Part shown: positions 16,786-24,641 of the stretch, in pieces
Layout: each line of letters opens with the position of its first letter
Position numbering within the stretch: the stretch's first letter is position 1
From: MED-G105 sp039814575
GTDB taxonomy: Bacteria; Pseudomonadota; Alphaproteobacteria; Caulobacterales; Parvularculaceae
Reading direction: 5' to 3'
DNA: 64,000 nt
Assembly: GCA_039814575.1 (NCBI GenBank)
Contig: JBCCAY010000017.1
Location: 1 to 64,000, forward strand
Made by a program: the position numbers and the translations under genes
The notes under the pieces: generated by a model
Told to the model about the DNA's origin: nothing
The model's database searches: none
Seen by the model: the letters and a program-made list of their open reading frames with translations, nothing else

Positions 16786-17658
16786 ATGCGAAAGATAGTT
16801 CTGACCTGCGCGGTCACCGGCAATATTGTTCGACCCGATCAAACCCCGCATCTGCCTATAACGCCAAAGGAAATTGCGGATTCCACATTAGAGGCCGCCA
16901 ACGCAGGCGCGGCGATCGCACATATTCATGTGCGGCATCCGGATGATGGGCGCCCTTCCATGGAAACGGACCATTATCGAGAAGTTGTGGAACGTATTCG
17001 TGAAAAGAATGAGTCGTTGATCCTGAATTTAACAACGGGGCCAGGCGGTCGATTTATTCCAGGCGACGACGACCCCAAAATAGCGGCGCCCGGTTCAACG
17101 CTAATGCCGCCGCTGGAGCGTGTGCCGCACATCACGGCCTTAAAGCCCGACATTTGCACGCTTGATCTCAATACGATGAATTCCGGCGATCAAGTTGTCA
17201 TCAATACGCGTCGGAATGTTCAGATTATGGCGGAAGCCATGCTTGCCGTGGGCTCAAAACCGGAGATCGAGATCTTTAATCCCGGCGACCTCGTTTTGGC
17301 GCGTGATCTCTTCAAGGCCGTCCCGTTTGATGAGCCGACCATGTATTCCTTCGTGCTCGGCATAAAATACGGCTGGCCGGCGAATATTGAATCGATAAAG
17401 CTCGGAATTGAGATGTTGCCGGACAATGCGGTCTGGTCGGCTTTTGGCGTCGGCGCTAGTGAATTTCCTGTGGTGGCTTTGGCGACCTTGATGGGCGGTC
17501 ACGCCCGCGTTGGTCTTGAAGACAACATCTATTTGGAGAAAGGCGTTCTCGCCGAGTCCAATGCGGCCCTATGCGAAAAGGCGGTTCGGATCATTCGCGA
17601 TCTTGGCTATGACATCGCGACGCCGGAAGAGACGCGGGAACTCATTGGTATCAAGTAG
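16786..17658 (+). CDS. Beta-keto acid cleavage enzyme (BKACE, DUF849)
   Basis: The 290-residue product matches the 3-keto-5-aminohexanoate cleavage (Kce) family. It begins with VLTCAVTGN and has the zinc-binding HIHVRHP (His46, His48), LNLTTGPGG, EIEIFNPGDL and a final GGHARVGLEDNIY. Family members condense a beta-keto acid with acetyl-CoA to give a CoA ester and acetoacetate, and different subfamilies use keto acids derived from lysine, carnitine or other amines. The substrate cannot be assigned by eye. AAAGG precedes the ATG. It follows gntR by 131 bases and is probably under its control. With the neighbouring amide-type hydrolases it suggests breakdown of an amine- or amide-containing compound. 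Confidence 0.92.
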   Translation: MRKIVLTCAVTGNIVRPDQTPHLPITPKEIADSTLEAANAGAAIAHIHVRHPDDGRPSMETDHYREVVERIREKNESLILNLTTGPGGRFIPGDDDPKIAAPGSTLMPPLERVPHITALKPDICTLDLNTMNSGDQVVINTRRNVQIMAEAMLAVGSKPEIEIFNPGDLVLARDLFKAVPFDEPTMYSFVLGIKYGWPANIESIKLGIEMLPDNAVWSAFGVGASEFPVVALATLMGGHARVGLEDNIYLEKGVLAESNAALCEKAVRIIRDLGYDIATPEETRELIGIK

Positions 17659-17867
17659 GTTGATTAAGCCCTGGACGAACGCCTGATTGATTGTTCGTTA
17701 GGGCGCTGGGGGGAAGCGTTTTCAAACTCCGTTGTCTTCTGATCTCCGTCATCCGCAAAATGCCTTATGGCTCTGGCGCAAGTTAGGAAGGCGCTAGGCG
17801 GATTGTAGGGGTACCTCGTTGTTTGCATGCCGCGTGACCTGGTTTTGGCGTAAGCGGCGGTCACGCG

Positions 17868-20800
17868 TCATTCAGTGGCGATCGGGGTCAACCCATTCTC
17901 TGTCAACAAACGATCGAAGGAGGAAAGAGCGCCGCTCTTCAGTGACGTCAGTTGCGCGAGCAGTTCATTCAGTTCCAGCGATAACGCGTCATAGACCTGA
18001 TACTGAGATGCCGTCGGCTTCGCGTTTGACAGGGTGAGAAACCCAAGTAAGCCGGCTAAGCGGTCGTTCAGCTTAACGGAATAGGCGATTTTATCCTTCG
18101 GACTGCTGTTTTTTATCTGATAGAGTTCGCCCTCTATCGTCGTTAGGGCATCGATAAGCGAACTGGCTTCAGTGAGAACTGAAGGGTCTGCGCCTGAGGC
18201 GCTTTCTTCTATTCGCCTTTTCAGAGTCCGGATCTCCAACACCGTTTCATTGGCCCGTGAAGCAGCGTCGCGCGCTTTTAGGGCCAGCGTATGCTGGGCT
18301 TTTAGGTCATTCATTGAGACGTTTTTGAGACGTGGGTCCAACGCCACGATAATCGATGTTGTTTGTGTGACGCCGTCGGCGGTCACGCGCACCACGTAGT
18401 TTCCGGGCAAGGCCAAGGGACCGATTTCCGGCGTTTGGCTTTCCAAGATTATTCCGGGGAAAACGGTTGCGCCGTCATGGCGCAGATCCCAGGTTTCGCG
18501 ATGGCCGCCGGCGGCGTACGCATGCGCTTCAACAAGCGTGCGAACGGGAACGCCGTATGAGTCAATGATATCAATTGTTACTTTGTCTGCGGCGTTTTTA
18601 AGGTGGAAATCGATCTTGGCGGGGATGATTTGCCGAACGGCGCGGCCCGGTTTGAATAAGGCCAACGCGGCGTCGGGCCGTCTCGTCGAAACCTGACGAA
18701 GCGTTGATAGGCCTTCTAAAAGATAGAGCGACCGGCCATGGGTCGCGATCACGAGATCGTCATCTTTCAGCGCCATGTCGGTCACTGGCGTGTCAGGCAA
18801 GTTCTGTGACAGCGAACGCCAGGTCTCGCCTTCGTCGAACGAGACGCGTACGCCATGTTCTGTACCGATAAACAAGAGTCCGTCGCGATCATAGTCAGCC
18901 CGTAGAACATGGACAAAGTCCTCCGCCGCTAATCCGGCGACGCCCATGCGTTCCCATGTCGCGCCATAGTCTTTCGTTTTCCAAAGGTAGACGGCGCGAT
19001 CGCCCATTTCATTGCGGCGTGCGGAAAGATAAGCGACGCCTTTTCTTTGGGATGATGGAGCGACAGAAGTGACGCGGGAATTCGCTGGAAGATCGCTTGG
19101 CGTCACATTCGTCCAGTCGTCGCCGTTATTGCGCGTGACATGCACGAGACCATCGTCTGATCCTGTCCAGATAACGCTCTTTTCCAGGGGCGAGGGCGCG
19201 ACGGCGTAGAGCGTTGCATATATTTCAGGCCCGTCTTGGTCGAACAGGATTTCGCCGCCGGTATCGCCAAGTGTCTCCCCCTCAGCGCGGGTAAGGTCGG
19301 GGCTGATCTTCGCCCAGGTTTCGCCTTCGTCGTCGCTGCGCCACAGGTGTTGCGAGCCGACATAAAGCGCGTAAGGGCGATGGTGTGAAAAGACGATAGG
19401 GTAATTCCAACTCCACCGTTCGCGCATAGACCCCGCCGACTGGCCCATCACAATGTAAGGGTAGGGCTGCACGTCTCGATAGTCGCCCGTGGAGCGGTCA
19501 AACCGGATGAGTTCGTTAGTCGCGCCGGTGAAAAAAACGCCCGGCTTCGTGGGGTGCGGCGCGATATGGCCCATTTCGCTGAATGAGACATTGTAGCTTG
19601 GCGCGAATGATTCTCTCATCATTTCGGGCAGAGCCGTCTGCGGACGGCTTAGAACGCATTCCGCCCAATAATCTTGCTGTGATCCGCACACGTGATAAGG
19701 AAAGTCATTGGTCGTCGCCAACCGGTAGATCTGCGCTGTCGGGTAGTCTTCCGCCGTCCATGTGTCGCCGCCATTTACTGAGACGCTGCCGCCGCCATCG
19801 TCGGCGACGACCATGCGACGGGGATTGTCCGGCGCAATCCACAGATCATGAATATCGTCATGTTGTGTTGGAATCTCTGCGAAGGTCCGACCGCCGTCAG
19901 TGGACTTTTCAAGTCGAAAGCTCAAAACATAAAGCGTGTCGCGATCTTTCGGGTCGGGGCGCACCTGCAAAAAGTAAAACGATCGCTGCCAGAGTTTGCG
20001 GTCGCCATTGATATGTTCCCAGGTTCTTCCGGCGTCGTCGGAACGATAAAGGCCGCCTTTTTCCGCTTCGATATTGGCATAAACACGGTTCGAATCCGCT
20101 GGAGAAACGGCGACCGTCATTTTCCCGAGCGTCGTTTTGGGAAGGCCCGGATTGCCGGTGATCTCAGTCCACGTATCGCCGCCGTCCGTCGATTTGAATA
20201 GGCCCGACTGCGGACCGCCGCTCCAGAGTTTCCAAGGTTTTCGATAGACCTGCCAAATCGTTGCATAGAGCACATTCGGATTGTTGACGTCCATGGAAAG
20301 ATCGATTGCGCCGGCCTCTTCCGAGCGAAAAAGGATCTTACGCCAAGATTCGCCGCCGTCTTTTGATCGGTAGACGCCGCGTTCTGTGTTCGGTGCAAAC
20401 GGATCGCCGAGCGCCGCGGCGTAAACGATTTCTGTGTTCTTGGGGTGCACCCTGATGGTGGTGATTGTTCGAGTCTTCGAAAGGCCGATGTTTCGCCATG
20501 TGCGACCGCCGTCGATGGATTTATAAACGCCATCGCCTTGCAGTACGTTGTTTCGCAACTGGCCCTCGCCCATCCCAATATAGACGGTGTCAGGGTTTTT
20601 GGGGTCGACCGCGATTGCGCCGATTGAAGCGCTTTTAATCTGACCGTCCGTTACCGGCGCCCAATTGGCGCCGCTGTCCGTCGTTTTCCATAGGCCGCCG
20701 CCGGTTGCGCCGAAATAATACTCATTCGGGCGTTGAGCGCTGCCGCTGGCGGCGATTGATCGACCACCTATGTCCGGTCCGATATTGCGCCAGGTCAGCA

Positions 20801-20957
20801 TTTCATAGGCGCTGACGATATGGTCATCGGAGTGACTATCTGCATGAACCGGCAAGATCAGGCGCGTGAAGCTTAAGAGCGTCGCGGTGAGAACGATTAC
20901 GAAATGACGGTGAGAGCGTCTGCGCAGAAACGATAATTGTTGAAACAATCCAGCCAT
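17868..20957 (-). CDS. Large exported BNR/sortilin-type beta-propeller protein
   Basis: This 1029-residue protein has an N-terminal hydrophobic export segment (HFVIVLTATLLSFTRLILPV). It carries about eleven Asp-box/BNR-like repeats of the S-x-D-G-G-x-T-W type, for example SIDGGRTW, SKDGGESW, STDGGDTW and SFDEGETW. These are spread over residues ~75-750, as in VPS10/sortilin-like ten-bladed propellers. The last ~250 residues hold a beta-sandwich stretch and a coiled-coil-prone segment (ALKARDAASRANETVLEIRT). Bacterial relatives are annotated as glycosyl hydrolases, but no catalytic set is evident. The ATG at 20957 is chosen because GAGAGGA precedes it. The neighbours suggest a link to peptide or amide utilisation, but this is unproven. 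Confidence 0.85.
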   Translation of the reverse strand: MAGLFQQLSFLRRRSHRHFVIVLTATLLSFTRLILPVHADSHSDDHIVSAYEMLTWRNIGPDIGGRSIAASGSAQRPNEYYFGATGGGLWKTTDSGANWAPVTDGQIKSASIGAIAVDPKNPDTVYIGMGEGQLRNNVLQGDGVYKSIDGGRTWRNIGLSKTRTITTIRVHPKNTEIVYAAALGDPFAPNTERGVYRSKDGGESWRKILFRSEEAGAIDLSMDVNNPNVLYATIWQVYRKPWKLWSGGPQSGLFKSTDGGDTWTEITGNPGLPKTTLGKMTVAVSPADSNRVYANIEAEKGGLYRSDDAGRTWEHINGDRKLWQRSFYFLQVRPDPKDRDTLYVLSFRLEKSTDGGRTFAEIPTQHDDIHDLWIAPDNPRRMVVADDGGGSVSVNGGDTWTAEDYPTAQIYRLATTNDFPYHVCGSQQDYWAECVLSRPQTALPEMMRESFAPSYNVSFSEMGHIAPHPTKPGVFFTGATNELIRFDRSTGDYRDVQPYPYIVMGQSAGSMRERWSWNYPIVFSHHRPYALYVGSQHLWRSDDEGETWAKISPDLTRAEGETLGDTGGEILFDQDGPEIYATLYAVAPSPLEKSVIWTGSDDGLVHVTRNNGDDWTNVTPSDLPANSRVTSVAPSSQRKGVAYLSARRNEMGDRAVYLWKTKDYGATWERMGVAGLAAEDFVHVLRADYDRDGLLFIGTEHGVRVSFDEGETWRSLSQNLPDTPVTDMALKDDDLVIATHGRSLYLLEGLSTLRQVSTRRPDAALALFKPGRAVRQIIPAKIDFHLKNAADKVTIDIIDSYGVPVRTLVEAHAYAAGGHRETWDLRHDGATVFPGIILESQTPEIGPLALPGNYVVRVTADGVTQTTSIIVALDPRLKNVSMNDLKAQHTLALKARDAASRANETVLEIRTLKRRIEESASGADPSVLTEASSLIDALTTIEGELYQIKNSSPKDKIAYSVKLNDRLAGLLGFLTLSNAKPTASQYQVYDALSLELNELLAQLTSLKSGALSSFDRLLTENGLTPIATE

Positions 20958-21323
20958 AATCGACGTCCTCTCAAGCGTGGCATCCATTAATCCATGCTAT
21001 ATAGCTTTATAGCAAGATATATTTCAGCTACGCGATCGTTAAGCTAATGACGGAACGTATTTCTGAGGGCGCAGTTCAAAAACCTCCGAAAGTTCTGCAC
21101 TCAAGGGATCAGACATTCGCTTGCTGGGAAACGATAAGACGCCGGCTCGTAGAGAACATATCGCCGCTTTGGTTCGATAATCGTCTGGCGCGCATCTCGA
21201 TGTGATCAGGGTTTGAGCGTTAGATTTTCATGAGGCGTTAAAGCGGCAGAGGTCAATGTATGACTTAGCGATTACCCCGTCGGCGCTTACGGTCGAACAA
21301 GCGCCTTACGTCGAGCAACATAT
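20958..21323. other. Intergenic region upstream of the BNR-protein gene
   Basis: About 366 bases lie between the start of the BNR-protein gene and the end of mmsB, both on the minus strand. The part nearest the BNR gene is AT-rich, with a near-palindrome TGCTATATAGCTTTATAGCA around 20995-21014 that may overlap its promoter. No gene, RNA or mobile element was recognised in the rest. Confidence 0.45.
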
Positions 21324-22214
21324 TTACAACGCACCCTGTATGAGCTTCATCACGCCGGAGAAGTCGAGATCGTCTTCGCCGGCGGCTTCCATCAATGCGT
21401 AAAGGGCTTCGGCCTGGGCGCCGAGGGGCGTCGCCGCTTTTGCGCCGTGTGCTGCAGATTGGGCGAGGCGCAAGTCTTTGAGCATCATCGCAGTGGAAAA
21501 CCCGGCAGCGTAATCGCGGTTCGACGGCGCCGCCGGGACGGGGCCGGGGGCCGGGCAATAACTTGTCATTGACCAAGATTGTCCGGATGCGGTCGATGCG
21601 ATGTCAAAAAACGTTTGTGCGTCGAGACCCAATTTTTCTGCGAGGTTAAAGGCTTCGCAAGTGGCGATCATGGTTGCGCCCAAGAGCATGTTATTGGCGA
21701 TTTTCGCCGCTTGGCCGTTTCCAGCTGCGCCGGCGTGGAAGACGTTTTTTCCCATTTGTTGCAAGACGGGCCGCGCTTTTTCGAATGCTGGTTCGGCGCC
21801 GCCGACCATAAAGGTCAGCGTTCCAGCCGCGGCGGCGGCGACGCCGCCGGAGACCGGCGCGTCCACCATGTCGAAGCCCGCGGCGTCAGCCGTCGCGATG
21901 ACGGCGCGGGCGGTGTCGACGTCAATTGTTGAGCTGTCGATGAAGAGGGCGCCCTTGGCCGCGTTGGCGATGACGCCGTTATCCCCTTCGTAGACGGAGC
22001 GAACATGGGCACCTGCCGGCAGCATGGTGATGACGAGTTCCGCGCCGGTCACGGCGTCGGCGGTATCGTCGGCGCGCTGGCATCCTGCTTCTACGGCGCG
22101 CGTCAACGCTGCGTCTGACAAGTCCGTTGCGCAAACGGTATGTCCCGCCTTGGCGAGGTTCGCCGCCATGGGCCCGCCCATATTACCAAGACCGATAAAC
22201 GCTATCGTCGCCAT
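21324..22214 (-). CDS. mmsB: 3-hydroxyisobutyrate dehydrogenase
   Basis: The 296-residue NAD-dependent enzyme oxidises 3-hydroxyisobutyrate to methylmalonate semialdehyde in valine degradation. The N-terminal Rossmann motif is FIGLGNMGGPMAANL. The substrate-binding signature is DAPVSGGVAAAAAGTL (near residue 120) and the catalytic lysine region is GNGQAAKIANNMLLG. These and the total length are standard for MmsB. It is the last gene of a three-gene operon with the hydrolase and dehydrogenase that produce its substrate. The next pathway enzyme, methylmalonate-semialdehyde dehydrogenase (mmsA), often sits in the same cluster but is not in this window. Confidence 0.95.
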   Translation of the reverse strand: MATIAFIGLGNMGGPMAANLAKAGHTVCATDLSDAALTRAVEAGCQRADDTADAVTGAELVITMLPAGAHVRSVYEGDNGVIANAAKGALFIDSSTIDVDTARAVIATADAAGFDMVDAPVSGGVAAAAAGTLTFMVGGAEPAFEKARPVLQQMGKNVFHAGAAGNGQAAKIANNMLLGATMIATCEAFNLAEKLGLDAQTFFDIASTASGQSWSMTSYCPAPGPVPAAPSNRDYAAGFSTAMMLKDLRLAQSAAHGAKAATPLGAQAEALYALMEAAGEDDLDFSGVMKLIQGAL

Positions 22215-22235
22215 TTTTCGTTTCCGCTTAATTCG

Positions 22236-23294
22236 CTAAGGTAGGGTGAGTTCGCCGCCGCCGAGGGGAGCGAAATAGGTCTCGATATCATCCTGATGAA
22301 CGTCTTCGAGGCGCGCCGGCGACCATTGTGGATTTCTATCCTTATCCAGAATTTGCGCGCGAACCCCTTCAAAAAAGTCATGGCCTTCCATGACGCGCGA
22401 GACCATGCGGAACTCCATTTTCATCGCGTCATTGAAGGATAACTCAGCGCCGCGGCGCATTTGCTCAAAGGTTAGAGCAATTGACGTCGGCGACATGCGC
22501 GCCAGCGTCTCAAGCGTTTCGCGCGAAAAGTCGCTGTCGTCTTCTTCGAGCGCCGTGAAGACAGAACGGAGTGTTGCGCGTCCTTGGAATAGCCATGCGA
22601 TGGCATCTCGGTTGCTTTCGATCGGCGCGGCGTCGGGTTCTCTGTTATGCGCGCTCAAAATGCGCTGGACGCCGGCATGGGCGTCGCCCTCTAGCGCATC
22701 CGCTAATAAATCCGTGCGCAACGCTGATTGCTGTTCTGACGGCGTATAATGGGTTGCGACGCCGATCGCGCGGCAGTCTGCGGCTTTGGCGCGGGCGCCC
22801 GTTAGGGCGTAATAGAGACCGAGCCCATCCGCGAGACGCGGCATGAAATAGCCGCCGCCGACATCAGGAAAAAGGCCGATGCCTGTTTCCGGCATCGCGA
22901 ACAGCGTTGCGTCGCCGGCAATACGATAATCACCGTGTACGGATAGGCCGACACCGCCGCCCATGACGATACCGTCAATCAAGGCCACATAGGGCTTAGG
23001 ATAGTGATGAATGACAGCGTTATTGCGGTACTCTTCCTGAAAGAAAGCGCACGCCGCCGCTGGGTCGGTTTTTGCGGTGTCATGGAGCCAACGAATGTCG
23101 CCGCCGGCGCAAAATGCTCGCTCGCCGGCGCCTTCCATAAGCACCGCTTTCACCGACGCATCGTCCGCCCAGTCAAGCAACGTCTCGCGCATTTGCTGCA
23201 CCATGCCGAGCGTCAGAGCGTTCAACGCTTTTTCTCTGGTCAGCGTGACGACGCCCCATGCGCCGATTCTCTCAAAGGAAATCTCTTCGCTCAC
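22236..23294 (-). CDS. 3-hydroxyisobutyryl-CoA hydrolase (enoyl-CoA hydratase family)
   Basis: A 352-residue crotonase-superfamily member of the ECH_2/HIBCH type, longer than ordinary enoyl-CoA hydratases (~260). Landmarks are the oxyanion-hole region GAGERAFCAGGDIRWL, GIVMGGGVGLSVHGDYRIA and MPETGIGLFPDVGGGYFM, all typical of 3-hydroxyisobutyryl-CoA hydrolase. That enzyme releases 3-hydroxyisobutyrate from its CoA ester in valine catabolism. Its start overlaps the stop of the acyl-CoA dehydrogenase gene by four bases, and mmsB follows 21 bases after its stop, so the three genes form one operon. Confidence is high for the family and good for the specific reaction, given the neighbours. Confidence 0.92.
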   Translation of the reverse strand: MSEEISFERIGAWGVVTLTREKALNALTLGMVQQMRETLLDWADDASVKAVLMEGAGERAFCAGGDIRWLHDTAKTDPAAACAFFQEEYRNNAVIHHYPKPYVALIDGIVMGGGVGLSVHGDYRIAGDATLFAMPETGIGLFPDVGGGYFMPRLADGLGLYYALTGARAKAADCRAIGVATHYTPSEQQSALRTDLLADALEGDAHAGVQRILSAHNREPDAAPIESNRDAIAWLFQGRATLRSVFTALEEDDSDFSRETLETLARMSPTSIALTFEQMRRGAELSFNDAMKMEFRMVSRVMEGHDFFEGVRAQILDKDRNPQWSPARLEDVHQDDIETYFAPLGGGELTLP

Positions 23295-24439
23295 GAACGG
23301 TTCTCTTTCAAAAGGTCTCTTGCGACGATGACGCGCATAATTTCATTGGCGCCTTCAAGGATTTGATGCACACGCACGTCGCGGAGCATCCGTTCCAACG
23401 GATAGTCCTTTAAATATCCGTATCCGCCGTGAATCTGCAAAGCCTCATTAACCACGGAAAAACCGACATCCGTGACGAAACGTTTAGCCATGGCGCAAAA
23501 GCGCGTCGCGTCGGGCGCTTTCATATCGAGTTTCCAGGCGGCTTGGTAGAGAAGCGTCCGCGCAGCTTCCAACTCCGTCGCCATATCCGCGAGCTTGAAT
23601 TGCACTGACTGGAGGTCGCTTAACGGACCGCCAAAAGCTTTGCGCTCGTCGGCGTAATCCAAGGCGAGTTTTAAAGCCGCATTTGCCGCGCCGAGCGAGC
23701 AGGCGGCGATATTTAGACGGCCGCCGTCGAGACCCTTCATCGCGAAGGTGAAGCCTTCTCCCTCGTCCCCGATACGATTGGCGACGGGCACGCGACAGTC
23801 TTCAAGCGTCACAATCGCCGTCGGCTGTGAATTCCAGCCCATTTTGCGTTCATTGGCGCCGAACGACAGGCCGGGTGTCCCTTTTTCGACAATGAGGGCT
23901 GAAATCCCCTTCGGACCGTCATCACCGGTTCGCACCATGATGATATAGACGTCGGAAACGCCGGCGCCCGAAATAAAGGCCTTTGATCCGTTAACGATGT
24001 AATCGTCGCCGTCGCGTATGGCTTTGGTGCGTAAGGCCGCTGCGTCCGAGCCGGACCCCGGTTCGGTCAGGCAATAGCTCGCTAGCACGTCCATACGGGC
24101 GAGGGCAGGGCAATATTTTTGGCGAAGCGCTTTAGAGGCGAAGCTGTCAATCATCCAACAACACATATTATGGATGGAGATATACGCCGCGGTGGAAACG
24201 CACCCCTCCGACAAGGCTTCGAAAATCAGCGCAGCGTCGAGCCGACCGAGCCCTGCGCCGCCGACGTCTTCGCGCGCGTAAATCGCAGACAGGCCGAGTT
24301 CAGCTGTTTTTTTGATGACGTCGACGGGGAAGTGTTTGGTGTCGTCCCAAGTCGCAGCATGGGGCGCCAGCGCGTCATGGGCGAAGCGGGCGGCCATCTC
24401 GCGAATGGCGTCTTGCTCGTCGTTTAAAGCAAAATCCAT
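23291..24439 (-). CDS. Acyl-CoA dehydrogenase, probably isobutyryl-CoA dehydrogenase
   Basis: The 382-residue flavoprotein has the standard acyl-CoA dehydrogenase layout. An N-terminal helical domain is followed by a middle beta domain with YCLTEPGSGSDAAAL and a C-terminal helical domain with GGYGYLKDYPLERMLRDVR. The catalytic glutamate region is ILEGANEIMR. It is the first gene of the valine operon, followed by the 3-hydroxyisobutyryl-CoA hydrolase and mmsB. That context supports isobutyryl-CoA to methacrylyl-CoA as the reaction, with electrons passed to ETF. The sequence alone would also allow another short branched-chain substrate. The methacrylyl-CoA hydratase is not in the window. Confidence 0.92.
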   Translation of the reverse strand: MDFALNDEQDAIREMAARFAHDALAPHAATWDDTKHFPVDVIKKTAELGLSAIYAREDVGGAGLGRLDAALIFEALSEGCVSTAAYISIHNMCCWMIDSFASKALRQKYCPALARMDVLASYCLTEPGSGSDAAALRTKAIRDGDDYIVNGSKAFISGAGVSDVYIIMVRTGDDGPKGISALIVEKGTPGLSFGANERKMGWNSQPTAIVTLEDCRVPVANRIGDEGEGFTFAMKGLDGGRLNIAACSLGAANAALKLALDYADERKAFGGPLSDLQSVQFKLADMATELEAARTLLYQAAWKLDMKAPDATRFCAMAKRFVTDVGFSVVNEALQIHGGYGYLKDYPLERMLRDVRVHQILEGANEIMRVIVARDLLKENRS

Positions 24440-24641
24440 AATTGCCTAACCCCGCCTTCGCCGTCTTTGCGATCCTACAGCGCTGAATTGCACGCGCCAA
24501 TTCTGTTCTCGATGCGTGAGAGTAGGCTAGATGCCTCAGCGATTATAGGGGATCACTGCACTGATGAGCGATTATAACAGCTGACCAGCATTTAGGCGCG
24601 TACGGTCTTGGCTAGGTTTTTCGCGCGCAACTGAGCTTGCT

